The position numbers and the translations under genes were made by a program. From Verrucomicrobiota bacterium (GTDB taxonomy: Bacteria; Verrucomicrobiota; Verrucomicrobiia; Verrucomicrobiales; DEV007), in assembly GCA_003402735.1 (NCBI GenBank), contig QQNE01000031.1:1-43465 (forward strand): a stretch of 43,465 bases of DNA. The letters are read 5' to 3'. The notes under the pieces were generated by a model. The model made no database searches and was not told the DNA's origin. It saw only the letters and a list, made by a program, of their open reading frames with translations. This document shows, in pieces, positions 1 to 8,652 of the stretch. Position 1 is the stretch's first letter. Each line of letters begins with the position of its first letter.

Positions 1-905
1 ACCCGCTCCGGGTCAAACAGGTCGTCTCCCCGGGACTTGCAAACGGCCGCGAACACAGCCGGATCGACCAGGCCGCACCCGGCGATTTCCACCCAACGTT
101 CGGCGCGCCCCACGCTCTTGAGCTTGACGTCGATCTCGAAGCTGGGTTCCGTGAACGGGAAGAAGTGGGGACGGAAACGCACCTCGGTTCCGCTGCCGAA
201 CATCACCTGGAAAAAAGCTTCCAGGGTGCCTTTCAGATCCGCCAGACTGACGTCACGGTCCACGAAGAGCCCTTCCAGCTGGGTGAAGGAGATCGAGTGA
301 GTCTCGTCAATTTCATCCCTCCGGAAAGCGGTGCCCGGGGCAATGATGCGGAGCGGCAGGGAGCCGGCGGTCTCCATGGTGCGGATCTGCACGGTGGAGG
401 TGTGGGTCCGCAGAAGGTTGCCATCAGGGAAATAATAGGTGTCCGACTCCTTCCGGGCCGGGTGATCCGGCGGCGTGTTGAGGGCGTCGAAGCAGTGCCA
501 TTCCGTTTCGATTTCCGGTCCTTCGGCCAGGGCAAATCCCATCCGGCGGAGAGTGTCAACGGCGCGATCGAGGATCTGGGAGAGCGGGTGAAGGCTGCCC
601 TGGGGAAGAGGGCGGGCCGGGAGAGTGGGGTCGATGCCGCGAGCGGCCTGGGCATCCCGGGCGGCGAGCAGTTGGGAACCGCGCTCCTCGATGGCGGCTG
701 AAATGGCGGTGCGGACCTCGTTCAGTTTTTGCCCGAAGAGGGGGCGATCCGCAGGAGCGAGGTCCTTCATCCGCGCGGCGGCGGAAGTCAGGGCACCCTT
801 CTTGCCCAGATACCGCACCCGGAAATCCTCGAGTGCGGTTTCGTCTGGGATCGAAGCCGCTTCAACGAAAGCGGACCGATGGATCTGCTCGAGGTCCTCC
901 AGCAT
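1..905 (-). CDS. pheS: Phenylalanyl-tRNA synthetase alpha subunit, 3' end cut by window edge
   Basis: This is the alpha subunit of the alpha2-beta2 class II enzyme that charges tRNA-Phe with phenylalanine in the cytoplasm. About 301 N-terminal residues are visible, out of a usual 340 or so, and the reading frame is still open at base 1. The start is the ATG at 905-903. The N-terminal helical arm contains RVRYLGKKGALT, a family hallmark. The catalytic core shows WHCFDALNTPPDHPAR, the class II motif 2 region LLRTHTSTVQIR, FRRDEIDETHS and the substrate-pocket segment FPFTEPSFEID. It lies 22 bases downstream of rplT on the same strand, so it is probably cotranscribed with rpmI and rplT, an arrangement known in many bacteria. 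pheT would be expected beyond the window. Identification is secure from the motifs. Confidence 0.95.
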   Translation of the reverse strand, partial: MLEDLEQIHRSAFVEAASIPDETALEDFRVRYLGKKGALTSAAARMKDLAPADRPLFGQKLNEVRTAISAAIEERGSQLLAARDAQAARGIDPTLPARPLPQGSLHPLSQILDRAVDTLRRMGFALAEGPEIETEWHCFDALNTPPDHPARKESDTYYFPDGNLLRTHTSTVQIRTMETAGSLPLRIIAPGTAFRRDEIDETHSISFTQLEGLFVDRDVSLADLKGTLEAFFQVMFGSGTEVRFRPHFFPFTEPSFEIDVKLKSVGRAERWVEIAGCGLVDPAVFAAVCKSRGDDLFDPER

Positions 906-927
906 GGCGGCTTGTTTCCGCCCTGTT

Positions 928-1302
928 TCAGGCGGCAGCGGTCTTGGCTTCGAGGGCCTTTTTGGCGGCGGCGAGGATCTTGGAGAAGCCCTCGGCGTCG
1001 TGGATGGCCATATCCGAGAGCACCTTGCGATCGAGTTCGATTCCGCTCGCCTTGAGACCTTCGATGAAGCGGCTGTAAGTCATTCCCTCACCGCGGCAGG
1101 CGGCGTTGATCCGTTGAACCCAAAGGTTGCGGAAGCTCCGTTTGCGGTTCTTGCGGTCCCGATAGTGATACTGCTTGGCCTTGCGGACGGCGTCCTTGGC
1201 AGTGGTGATCAACTTGGAGCGTCCTCCGCGGAAGCCTTTGGCTGCTTGGAGGATGCGTTTGCGGCGCTTGCGGCTCGCTGGGGAATTCGTGGCTCTTGGC
1301 AT
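928..1302 (-). CDS. rplT: 50S ribosomal protein L20
   Basis: This is ribosomal protein L20, an early-assembly 23S rRNA binding protein needed for 50S subunit formation. In several bacteria it also represses its own operon by binding leader RNA. The 124-residue product has the family length. It shows a very basic N-terminal extension (RKRRKRILQAAKGFRGGRSK) and the conserved core HYRDRKNRKRSFRNLWVQRI followed by MTYSRFIEGLK. It lies between rpmI and pheS on the minus strand. The spacer to rpmI is 165 bases and contains G/C hairpins, which might carry a regulatory site. The start ATG at 1302-1300 gives MPRATN, the expected N-terminus. Confidence 0.97.
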   Translation of the reverse strand: MPRATNSPASRKRRKRILQAAKGFRGGRSKLITTAKDAVRKAKQYHYRDRKNRKRSFRNLWVQRINAACRGEGMTYSRFIEGLKASGIELDRKVLSDMAIHDAEGFSKILAAAKKALEAKTAAA

Positions 1303-1404
1303 GCTTGTGTTGGTGAACGGGTCGTTGTTCGCCCTCGATCCACCATCTCACCCGTTCCGAGGAACCGGCGGCAACTTGCGACCGGTCGAGACTGTGTGAT
1401 CGAT

Positions 1405-1440
1405 CCCGCCTGGACGGGAAATCCGGGGGTTGCCCCCCCG
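1405..1440 (-). promoter_or_regulatory. Two hairpins in the rpmI-rplT spacer
   Basis: The 165-base spacer 1303-1467 holds two inverted repeats, read here on the plus strand. One is CGGGGG (1424-1429) with CCCCCG (1435-1440) around a 5-base loop. The other is CCCG (1405-1408) with CGGG (1415-1418). No T-run follows them on the minus strand, so an intrinsic terminator is unlikely. L20 is known to autoregulate this operon in some bacteria, so the structures could be a regulatory RNA element or an mRNA processing site. Only the inverted repeats are seen; the role is inferred. Confidence 0.35.
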
Positions 1441-1467
1441 ATTGGTTGTGGGATAAAGCTGCCCCTC

Positions 1468-1680
1468 TCAATGAGAGAAAGGCAGATTTGCCTTGATGCG
1501 GCTCACGTCCGCATCCGAAACCAGGGCCACTTTTCCAAGACGGCGCTTGCGCTTCCGACTCTTGCTTTCGGCAAGGTGCCGCTTGCCTTGCTTGCGACGC
1601 GTCAGTTTGCCGGTGCCGGTCACCTTGAAACGCTTTGCGACGGCCTTACGGGTTTTCGCCTTGCCTCCTGTTCTAGCCAT
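1468..1680 (-). CDS. rpmI: 50S ribosomal protein L35
   Basis: This is ribosomal protein L35, a small basic protein of the large subunit. The 70-residue product has the family length. It shows the conserved N-terminal pattern KTRKAVAKRFKVTGTGKL and the Lys/Arg-rich middle GKRHLAESKSRKRKRRLGK. The start ATG at 1680-1678 follows the usual MARTGGKAKT-type N-terminus. It is the first gene of the visible rpmI-rplT-pheS group. infC, which commonly precedes rpmI, is absent: the upstream 230 bases are noncoding and the next gene is a kinase on the other strand. The operon therefore probably begins at a promoter inside 1681-1910. Confidence 0.96.
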   Translation of the reverse strand: MARTGGKAKTRKAVAKRFKVTGTGKLTRRKQGKRHLAESKSRKRKRRLGKVALVSDADVSRIKANLPFSH

Positions 1681-1745
1681 GGGGCGGAGAAAGTAACTGG
1701 TCGTGCGGAGCGTGCAACGGGTTTTTCATCTTCGTTTCCGATTCA

Positions 1746-1805
1746 CGCAAAATAATTGGTTTTGCGCCCGCTCTAACATGTGGCAAAAGTTGGTTGCATT
1801 TTTGC
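1746..1805. promoter_or_regulatory. Paired GCAAAA/TTTTGC inverted repeats between rpmI and the kinase
   Basis: Two inverted repeats with the same half-site lie in the divergent gap. CGCAAAA (1746-1752) faces TTTTGCG (1760-1766) across 7 bases, and GCAAAA (1783-1788) faces TTTTGC (1800-1805) across 11 bases. A repeated half-site of this kind suggests a binding site for a dimeric regulator serving rpmI, the kinase gene, or both. A minor hairpin role is also possible. The repeats are seen; the function is inferred. Confidence 0.3.
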
Positions 1806-1910
1806 GAGGAGTAAAGATCAGTAATGGCGAGTAATTAGTAGTTGTTAACCACTGGATCTTTTCATAGGATTCCGTCGTCCCGTCTTGATCCGCTTCGCCC
1901 CGTTCCCGCC

Positions 1911-3500
1911 ATGACCACGCTCGTCCAGCTCAATTCACAGATCGAGCAACTCCGGCTAGTGAATCACTATTTGCGGACGGCGATCAATCAGGTGGAAGAG
2001 GCGGTTGTGATCATCGGCTCCGCGCCGCTCGATCTTCCCGGGCCACGGATTTATTTCGCCAACCAAGCCGCGGTGCGCCTGACCGGGATGACCGAGGAAG
2101 AGATTGTCGGGGCGCCGATTGGCGGTCTTTACGAGCCGGGCCGGGTCGGCGACTTGTTGGCCAAGCTTCCGTTGGTGGCTGCGAAGCGCCGGACCTTCCA
2201 GACCGAAAAGATGTTGCAGTTGAAGGGTGGGCGCCTGGCTTGTAAGTGGACGATCAGCAGCCTGGTGGATCTCGACGGAACTCCTTTGCACTATGTCCTC
2301 ACCTTTCGGCCGGTGCAGGACCTGGCGGCGTCGCGAGGGGCAGATGCAGCCCAATCGGATGGCGGGGTGGAGGCCTTTGTGGAGCGGAGTCGGTTGGAGG
2401 CCCTGGCCATGGCCACCGCCGGGGTGGCGCACGATTTCAACAACGTGCTCACCACGATTCAGGCCAATCTCTCGTTGGCCAAGCTCGCCACCTCGGCGGT
2501 GGACCGGGCTCGCAGGCCAATCGAGGACGCCGCCTTCGCGGCGGAGAGTGCAGAGGCTCTCTCCCGGCAGTTGCTGACATTCGCCAAGGGCGGTGTGCCG
2601 GCCCGGAAACAGGCCGACCTCGGGCAACTGGTGCGGCGCGCCGTTCGGTTGGCGTTGATCGGGTCGAATGTGAAGTGCGATCTCGCGATCTCCAACGATC
2701 TCTGGGGAGTGGAAGTGGAGGAGACGCAAATTCTTCAGGTCTTTCACAATCTGCTAACAAATGCCCGTCAGGCCATGCCGAAGGGGGGAGTGGTCCGCGT
2801 CGCTTGCGAAAACGCCCTGGTGGACGAGGAGAGCGGGTTGAACCTCGAGCCGGGGCCTTACTTGATCGCCTCGGTGCTCGATCGCGGTTGCGGGATTGCG
2901 GAGGAAAATCTGTCGCGCGTTTTCGATCCGTTTTTCACGACCAAGACGACCGGGACGGGGATGGGCCTGGCCACTTGTCTCTTGGTGGCGAAACGTCACC
3001 AGGGGACCATCACGGTCAGCTCAAAATTGAACGTGGGGACAGAGTTCCGGCTTTTCCTGCCCGCATCCGGGCTTCGGCCCCAGGCCCAGGAAGCTTTCGA
3101 TGGCGGTGAGGTGTTGGCGGGCGACGGCACGGTGCTGGTGGTCGATGACCAGGATGGGGTTCGTCATGTGGCGGTCAGCATTCTTCAGGCGCTCGGATAT
3201 GACGTGGTCTCCGCGATGAGTGGCGAGGAAGCGCTGCAAATGTATGCGATGCGGATGCACATGGGCAAGCCGATCGCCGCGGTGTTGATGGACATGACCT
3301 TGCCGGGCGGCATGAGCGGGGACGAGGCGGTTCAAGAGATTCGCCGTTTGGATCCCACGGTGCGGCCAGTGGCGACCAGTGGTTATTTCGATGACGGGGC
3401 CATGGAAGAGCTGCTGGAGAGGGGCTACGTGGGCGTGTTGCCCAAGCCTTACACGGCGGAGAAGCTTTCCAGCGTGATGGCCGCGGCGCTGAGCTCCTGA
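1911..3500 (+). CDS. PAS-domain hybrid sensor histidine kinase with C-terminal receiver
   Basis: This is a soluble hybrid histidine kinase of 529 residues. A PAS sensor domain (about 10-125) is followed by a HisKA dimerisation domain with the phospho-acceptor H174 in GVAHDFNN. The HATPase domain shows an N box [12 protein letters not shown] near 278, G1 DRGCGIAE, F box FDPFFTTK near 338 and G2 GTGMGLAT near 347. A REC receiver follows from about 405, with VLVVDD at its acidic pocket, D461 as the likely phospho-acceptor in MDMTLP, and KPY near the end. No membrane segment or signal peptide is visible, so it senses cytoplasmic signals. I chose ATG 1911; an in-frame TTG at 1842 would add 23 unlikely residues. 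No separate response regulator is adjacent, so the output partner is unknown. The HDFNN H-box resembles NtrB-like families. Confidence 0.9.
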   Translation: MTTLVQLNSQIEQLRLVNHYLRTAINQVEEAVVIIGSAPLDLPGPRIYFANQAAVRLTGMTEEEIVGAPIGGLYEPGRVGDLLAKLPLVAAKRRTFQTEKMLQLKGGRLACKWTISSLVDLDGTPLHYVLTFRPVQDLAASRGADAAQSDGGVEAFVERSRLEALAMATAGVAHDFNNVLTTIQANLSLAKLATSAVDRARRPIEDAAFAAESAEALSRQLLTFAKGGVPARKQADLGQLVRRAVRLALIGSNVKCDLAISNDLWGVEVEETQILQVFHNLLTNARQAMPKGGVVRVACENALVDEESGLNLEPGPYLIASVLDRGCGIAEENLSRVFDPFFTTKTTGTGMGLATCLLVAKRHQGTITVSSKLNVGTEFRLFLPASGLRPQAQEAFDGGEVLAGDGTVLVVDDQDGVRHVAVSILQALGYDVVSAMSGEEALQMYAMRMHMGKPIAAVLMDMTLPGGMSGDEAVQEIRRLDPTVRPVATSGYFDDGAMEELLERGYVGVLPKPYTAEKLSSVMAAALSS

Positions 3501-3506
3501 ACCTGC

Positions 3507-4694
3507 TCAGCCCGGGGCGGTTCCGGGGATTTTGCGGTCCGGGTGAAAGTATTTTTTCATCCAGACCAGCAGTCCGAGATGGATGGCAAAAGGAGTCGCC
3601 ACAACGATCCAGTAGTCGCGGATCATCTGGGCCACGGTCTGCAGGCGTTCGGGCGTCAGTTCCTTGCCGAGTTGGGCGCGTTCGGCGTCGGGCAGGGGGA
3701 GCAGGGAGAAGCCGTTTTTCAGCAAGGCGGCGAAATCTGTGTTCAGGTGGAACAAGCAGATCACGGCGATGGCGGCAATGTTTTCGATGAAAACGAGCCA
3801 CCACGAGAGGGGGTGCATGCGGCTCATCAACCAAATGGAGGCGCCGAGGCAAGCGGTGGCGGCCACCGTCGCGGGAAAAACATAGGCGGGGACCGAGAGA
3901 CCGAGATTTCTGCAGGCCTGCAGGGAAGCGGGCAAGAGTGGCAGAAGCGTGACCCCTTGCAGGAACCAGCCCGTCAGGATCAGCAAGAAGGGAAGAACCT
4001 GAATGGGGATTCGGTCCGTCCAGTTTGGGCCGGGGTCAAGTTGTTCGCAGGTCAGACGCACGTTGCGGAGGCCGAAGATGAGGATCAGGGCGATTCCCGG
4101 AGTGGCTGAACCGGCATAGGTCACCAGGTTGAAGATTACCTGGAAGGCCAGGCTCGAGGCCATGGCTCCCGGGGAAGTGGAGGGCGCTCCCGCCGCCCCG
4201 GAGAAGGCGTTTACCCAGGAATTCATCCCTGGGAGCATCACGAGGAAGCAGATGAACTGGATCACCATGAGACCGCACCAGGCCCAGCCGGAAGCGAGGA
4301 GGAGCTTGCGGGCCCAACGCCGGGCCTGGAGGGTGCCGATCCCGAGCCCGATCAACAAGAATGCGGTTGCCAGTGTAGTGAGAACGGTGGTGGCGATGAG
4401 GGGACCCAGGAAGGGTTCGATCCCATGCAACAGCTTGGTGAGAGTCTCGATGGCGTCGCGGTCGGACGAGGTTGCACTGGCGGCGCTCTCGAGGATTTTT
4501 GACTTCACCAGGGGAAACCCGACGGCCATCGACGCCGTGAAACCTCCGCCGCACAAGGTCAGGACCCCCAAGAGGCAAAGGAGCAGACCGGCGATCATGA
4601 GGAGGCCCCGGGTCTCCTTGACGATGGAGGGAGCGATTCCGCCGGGAGAATTGCCGACGGGTTGGGGAAGCGGGGGCAGGGGAGGCGTCGTCAT
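3507..4694 (-). CDS. Multi-pass membrane protein of unknown function
   Basis: I do not recognise this 395-residue protein. It has a Pro-rich cytoplasmic N-terminus (TTPPLPPLPQPVG) and roughly seven or eight hydrophobic segments, for example near 30-55, 97-122, 135-160, 185-210, 230-255, 265-320 (two) and 365-385. Short polar loops follow, including RARKLLLASGW-type basic turns. A conserved-looking soluble loop near 330-360 (DAERAQLGKELTPERLQ) precedes the last segment. The tail is cytoplasmic and basic. It is convergent with the hybrid kinase, with only 6 bases between the stops, and divergent from glgX. No catalytic motif was found. It is likely an inner-membrane protein of a lineage-specific family. 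Confidence 0.75.
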   Translation of the reverse strand: MTTPPLPPLPQPVGNSPGGIAPSIVKETRGLLMIAGLLLCLLGVLTLCGGGFTASMAVGFPLVKSKILESAASATSSDRDAIETLTKLLHGIEPFLGPLIATTVLTTLATAFLLIGLGIGTLQARRWARKLLLASGWAWCGLMVIQFICFLVMLPGMNSWVNAFSGAAGAPSTSPGAMASSLAFQVIFNLVTYAGSATPGIALILIFGLRNVRLTCEQLDPGPNWTDRIPIQVLPFLLILTGWFLQGVTLLPLLPASLQACRNLGLSVPAYVFPATVAATACLGASIWLMSRMHPLSWWLVFIENIAAIAVICLFHLNTDFAALLKNGFSLLPLPDAERAQLGKELTPERLQTVAQMIRDYWIVVATPFAIHLGLLVWMKKYFHPDRKIPGTAPG

Positions 4695-4858
4695 GGGAAG
4701 CGGGGGAACTGGTCTCGCTACTTACACGTCCTTCACCAGAAAGCGCAACTGCCTGACACGCGAGGGGCATCGCTTTCCGCAGGGTGCTCTCCCTGAAATC
4801 CGGGCTGATGATTTCGTAAGCGTTCCCGGGTTGACGGCGCATCCGGTGAGACCTACGG

Positions 4859-6925
4859 ATGCGGAGCATGCCTTTGCGCCAGACTTACGGATTTCCCAAT
4901 CCACTGGGTAGCACCCAACTGGTTGATGGGAGTTGGAACTTTGCGGTCTTCTCGCAACATGCCACTGCGGTGGATCTCTGCTTTTTTGATCCGAGCGACC
5001 CGGTCCACGAAAAGAGCCGGGTCCGTTTGCAGCAGCGGACCGGGTCGGTCTGGCACGGGGCGATTTCTGGGGTGAGCGCCGGCCAGCATTACGGGTTTCG
5101 GGTGCATGGTCCGTGGGTCCCCGAGCACGGTCACCGCTTCAATCCGAACAAACTTTTGATTGATCCCTACGCCTACGCGATCTCGGGACGGCTGGGATAC
5201 GACCGACGGATGTCGGACCCCGGCAACCAGCTGAACAGGAGCAACAGCGCCGAGGTGGTGCCGAAGTCCGTGTTGATCGATCGCTGGTTTGACTGGGAGG
5301 GGGTGGAACGTCCGAACCGATCGTGGTGCGACACCGTGATCTATGAGATGCACGTGGCGGGATTGACCCGTCGATTTCCGGAGTTGCCCGATTCCCTGAA
5401 GGGCACGTATGGAGCGCTGGCCCATCCCTCGGTGATCCGTTATCTGTCGAACCTGGGGATCACGGCGGTGCAACTGATGCCGGTGCATCAGCACATCGAT
5501 GACGGGTTTCTGATCGACCGCGGGTTGAGCAACTATTGGGGCTATCAGACGATCGGATTCTTCGCTCCCGAATCTCGTTACGCCTCGGTCCCGACGATGC
5601 GCGGCGAGCATGTCAACGAGTTCAAGGGGATGGTCAAGGCGTTGCATCGCGCGGGGATCGAGGTCATCCTCGACGTGGTCTACAATCATTCCGGAGAGGG
5701 TTCACCAGAGGGACCAACGGTCTGTTTCCGCGGCATCGACAACTTTTCGTATTATCGGCATGAGCGGGCGGACGCGACCCATTACCGGGATTTCACCGGG
5801 TGCGGGAACACGCTGGATGTCCGGCACCCGTTTGTCCTCAAAATGATCATGGACAGCCTCCGTTACTGGGTGGAGGAGATGCACGTCGACGGGTTCCGAT
5901 TCGATCTCGCGGCGACCCTTGGGCGGGAGAGCGATGGCTTTTTCCGGGAGAATCCCTTTTTCAAGGCGATTCATCAGGATCCGGTGTTGAGCCGGGTCAA
6001 ACTGATCGCGGAGCCGTGGGATCTGGGGCCGGGCGGGTATCAGGTGGGGAACTTTCCCGAGGGGTGGGCCGAGCTGAACGGGAAATACCGGGATGTTTCC
6101 CGGCGGTTCTGGCTCGGGCATCACGGGATCATGTCCGAGTTTGCCTCGCGTCTCAGCGGGAGCGAGGATCTCTTTGGTTGGAGTCGTCGGGCGCCCTATT
6201 CGAGCGTGAATTTTCTCACTTCCCACGACGGTTTCACGCTCCATGACCTGGCTTCCTATGATCACAAGCACAACGAAGCCAACGGGGAGGGAAACCGGGA
6301 TGGCGACTCCCTGAACCATTCCTGGAATCACGGGGTGGAGGGACCGACGGACGATCCGCTCATTCTGAACCGCCGCGACAAGCATCGGCGCAATCTTGTC
6401 GCCACCATGATGCTTTCGGTGGGCACGCCCTTTCTTCTCATGGGGGATGAGCGCAGCCGGACTCAGGGGGGAAACAACAACGCCTACTGCCAGGATTCAC
6501 CCCTGAGCTGGATGGATTGGGGGGCGATGACGGAGCGGCAGCGCGATTTCTATGACTTCGTCCGCAAGCTGATCGCGTTCCGCAAGGAGCATCCGGAGTG
6601 GAAACGAACGCGGTTTTTCAGCGGGACCGTCCCCCGCAACGGGAGGGCGCGCGATCTGGTCTGGTATGATCTGGGCGGAACGGAACTCGGTCATTGGGAT
6701 TGGGGCAGGGACGCGCCTGGCGCCTTGCAAATGCTGATTGAGGGACGTTGGCTGCTGGTATTCAATGCGGGACCTGCCGCTTTGGTGGTGCCGCCTCCGG
6801 GTGCCTGGTTCAAGGTGATCGACACCGCCTTGCCGACGGGGTTCCTCGAGGTTCCGGAACCGGCCGGGGCCCGTTTGGAAGTTGGTGAGCGTTCCCTGTT
6901 GCTGCTTCGTTGGGGCGAAAGCTGA
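4859..6925 (+). CDS. glgX: Glycogen debranching enzyme (isoamylase-type, GH13)
   Basis: This enzyme hydrolyses alpha-1,6 branch linkages of glycogen or limit dextrins in the cytoplasm. The 688-residue length fits GlgX/TreX. An N-terminal CBM48-like domain (about 8-105, with NFAVFSQHATAVDLCFFD) precedes the GH13 barrel. The family motifs are present: ILDVVYNH, DGFRFDLA with nucleophile D349, IAEPWD with acid/base E385, and FLTSHDG with the transition-state Asp D457. The GlgX-specific segment GGNNNAYCQDSPLSWMDW is clear, although the usual QGNNN reads GGNNN here. The start could be ATG 4859 or the in-frame ATG at 4868. No other glycogen gene is adjacent, so it appears to be a stand-alone unit between two minus-strand genes. 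Confidence 0.94.
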   Translation: MRSMPLRQTYGFPNPLGSTQLVDGSWNFAVFSQHATAVDLCFFDPSDPVHEKSRVRLQQRTGSVWHGAISGVSAGQHYGFRVHGPWVPEHGHRFNPNKLLIDPYAYAISGRLGYDRRMSDPGNQLNRSNSAEVVPKSVLIDRWFDWEGVERPNRSWCDTVIYEMHVAGLTRRFPELPDSLKGTYGALAHPSVIRYLSNLGITAVQLMPVHQHIDDGFLIDRGLSNYWGYQTIGFFAPESRYASVPTMRGEHVNEFKGMVKALHRAGIEVILDVVYNHSGEGSPEGPTVCFRGIDNFSYYRHERADATHYRDFTGCGNTLDVRHPFVLKMIMDSLRYWVEEMHVDGFRFDLAATLGRESDGFFRENPFFKAIHQDPVLSRVKLIAEPWDLGPGGYQVGNFPEGWAELNGKYRDVSRRFWLGHHGIMSEFASRLSGSEDLFGWSRRAPYSSVNFLTSHDGFTLHDLASYDHKHNEANGEGNRDGDSLNHSWNHGVEGPTDDPLILNRRDKHRRNLVATMMLSVGTPFLLMGDERSRTQGGNNNAYCQDSPLSWMDWGAMTERQRDFYDFVRKLIAFRKEHPEWKRTRFFSGTVPRNGRARDLVWYDLGGTELGHWDWGRDAPGALQMLIEGRWLLVFNAGPAALVVPPPGAWFKVIDTALPTGFLEVPEPAGARLEVGERSLLLLRWGES

Positions 6926-6969
6926 TCCACCCTGGCCGGATGCCCGAAGGGAAACGTCCCATTGGTTTG

Positions 6970-6989
6970 CCAAGGACAAAGTCCTTTGG
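6970..6989. terminator. Hairpin between convergent glgX and the 7009-7728 gene
   Basis: AAGGAC (6972-6977) and GTCCTT (6981-6986) form a perfect stem around AAA, extended by outer C/G pairs with one bulged base. It sits in the 83-base convergent gap between glgX and the next gene. No clear T-run follows on either strand, so it is a weak candidate for a bidirectional terminator. Confidence 0.35.
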
Positions 6990-7008
6990 GGAGTCTATCA
7001 ATAAGCTC

Positions 7009-7728
7009 TTAGTGGGGGAACCCGGAGAGTGGCTCCCGTTGCCGGAGTGCTTCCCGGCGCAGGTTCAGTTCCGCCAGGGCTTCCCGGGCTTGTTGCCAGT
7101 CCGGTTCGGACGCGCCGAGAGTGAGTTCCGCCAGTTCCCGGCGGGCTTCGGTGGCGGCGAATTGCAACGATTCCACCAGCTTGACGATCCTGCGGATTTT
7201 CGGGTGATCTTCGCCGAACCCGGCTTGTTGTTGCGCGACCACGGCGAGATTTCGCGCGAGGTCCCAGAAAGAGTCCATGGCGTTGTCCGCAGCGGTTTGG
7301 AAATCCTGGCGCAGAGCGGGATCGATGTAGACGTTGCCGGTGTCGTGGGTGGCGCCGTGGAGGGCGCACAGTTCCTCGAAAGCCTCGCCCAGCCCGCGTC
7401 GCAATCCGGGGGCGGGGAGCGGAAGCTCGCCGTGCAGGAATTCTCGCAGGGTCGGCAGGAGTTGGTTCCGACGGGCCAGATCAAAGGCCTCCTCGAAATT
7501 CCGGTCTTGGAGCAGGCGGGCGAGTTGGCGGGCGGGAGAATTCAGGGAGGAGAGCAGGGCCCAGGCGAGAAGGATGGCGAGCAGGGCTGGCAGGACAAAG
7601 CGCAGCAACATCGGCTGGACGGCGGCCATGGCCGCGATGGATCCCGCGAAGGCGAAGACCCATAACATGCCGCTGAGCGCATTCCCAAAAACGCGCAGGG
7701 GAACGGGGAGGTGTTGGTGCCGGGTCAC
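7009..7728 (-). CDS. Membrane-anchored protein of unknown function
   Basis: I do not recognise this 239-residue protein. Two hydrophobic helices lie near residues 17-38 and 43-62. A long, mostly helical, charged cytoplasmic or periplasmic part follows (ARLLQDRNFEEAFDLARRNQLLP onwards). The GTG start at 7728-7726 overlaps the deoC stop as GTGA, which implies translational coupling to deoC. The reading frame stays open far upstream through deoC, but that extension has no independent support. It is the last gene of the minus-strand block that begins near 12240 and converges with glgX. Confidence 0.7.
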   Translation of the reverse strand: MTRHQHLPVPLRVFGNALSGMLWVFAFAGSIAAMAAVQPMLLRFVLPALLAILLAWALLSSLNSPARQLARLLQDRNFEEAFDLARRNQLLPTLREFLHGELPLPAPGLRRGLGEAFEELCALHGATHDTGNVYIDPALRQDFQTAADNAMDSFWDLARNLAVVAQQQAGFGEDHPKIRRIVKLVESLQFAATEARRELAELTLGASEPDWQQAREALAELNLRREALRQREPLSGFPH

Positions 7729-8618
7729 GGAAGGGAGAATGAGTCCGGATTCTGGTAGCCGCCGTCGATCATTCGGGCGATCTGGAGCGTGACGTCGACA
7801 AGCAAGGCGCTGGCGCCGAAACGGAAGAGGGTGGGATCGAGCCAATCGTCCCCAAGGATTTCCTTGACCATCACGAGGTAATGGAGGGCTTCCTTGGCCT
7901 GGCGAATGCCCCCGGCCGGCTTGATTCCGATCCGTTTTCCGGTCCGCAGATAAAAATCACGGACCGCCAGGAGCATCACCAGGCTGACGGGGAGGGTGGC
8001 GGCCGGAGTGATCTTGCCGGTGGAGGTTTTGATGAAATCCGCCCCGGCTTCCATGGCGATCTCCGAGGCGAGACGAACGTTGTCATACGTTTGCAGTTCC
8101 CCGGTTTCGAAAATGACCTTCAAGTGGGCGGGACCGCAGGCTTCCTTGGTGGCGGCGATCTCGTCGAAGGTGAGTGACCGGTTGCCGCGGAGGAATTCCC
8201 CCCGGCTGATCACCATATCGATCTCCGAGGCGCCCTGCTCGACGGCCCACCGGACATCCTCCAGCTTCTGATTCAGGGGGAACTGACCGCTCGGGAAGGC
8301 GGTGGCCACGGAGGCGACACTGAGTTTGGAACCGGCGGCGAGCCGGACCGCTTCCGCAACGAGGTTTGGGTAGACACAGACGGCGGCGCACGGTGGGCAT
8401 CCGTAGCGTTCTGGCATCGGGCGCAGGGCTTTGGCGACGAGATGATTGATTTTGCCCGGGGTATCGCTCCCTTCGAGCGTGGTCAGATCCATCATGGAGA
8501 CCGCGAGTTTCAGGGCCTGGAGTTTGCTGGCACCTTTGAGCGACCTGCGGGTGAAGGAGGCGGCGCGTTCCACGATGGCCACGGCATCGAGTGAGGGCAG
8601 GGGAGGCATCGTGGTCAT
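7725..8618 (-). CDS. deoC: Deoxyribose-phosphate aldolase
   Basis: This class I aldolase cleaves 2-deoxyribose 5-phosphate to acetaldehyde and glyceraldehyde 3-phosphate in deoxynucleoside catabolism. The 297-residue product carries EIDMVISRGEF, LKVIFETGEL, DFIKTSTG with the Schiff-base lysine K197, and GIKPAGGIR with the second essential lysine K233. This spacing matches the pair K167/K201 known for the E. coli enzyme. The ATG at 8618-8616 is preceded by GGAGAGG, one of the few Shine-Dalgarno-like sequences in this window, and decides the start. The protein is slightly longer than usual because of an N-terminal helical extension. Its stop overlaps the GTG start of the downstream membrane gene. 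No other deoxynucleoside catabolic gene is adjacent. Confidence 0.95.
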   Translation of the reverse strand: MTTMPPLPSLDAVAIVERAASFTRRSLKGASKLQALKLAVSMMDLTTLEGSDTPGKINHLVAKALRPMPERYGCPPCAAVCVYPNLVAEAVRLAAGSKLSVASVATAFPSGQFPLNQKLEDVRWAVEQGASEIDMVISRGEFLRGNRSLTFDEIAATKEACGPAHLKVIFETGELQTYDNVRLASEIAMEAGADFIKTSTGKITPAATLPVSLVMLLAVRDFYLRTGKRIGIKPAGGIRQAKEALHYLVMVKEILGDDWLDPTLFRFGASALLVDVTLQIARMIDGGYQNPDSFSLP

Positions 8619-8652
8619 CACCTCTCCACCATGGACCGGGTTGCCCCAACTC

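Noticed and set aside
1842-1910. An upstream TTG start for the hybrid kinase
   Set aside because: The extra 23 residues show no homology-like features, while ATG 1911 begins directly before the PAS region.
3501-3540. A possible terminator between the kinase and the 3507-4694 gene
   Set aside because: CCCGGGGCGG-type segments can pair weakly, but they lie within the downstream coding end and no T-run follows.
6910-7665. A 251-codon plus-strand frame opposite the membrane protein at 7009-7728
   Set aside because: The minus-strand frame has membrane helices and a GTGA coupling with deoC; the plus-strand frame has neither and is Gly/Gln-rich.
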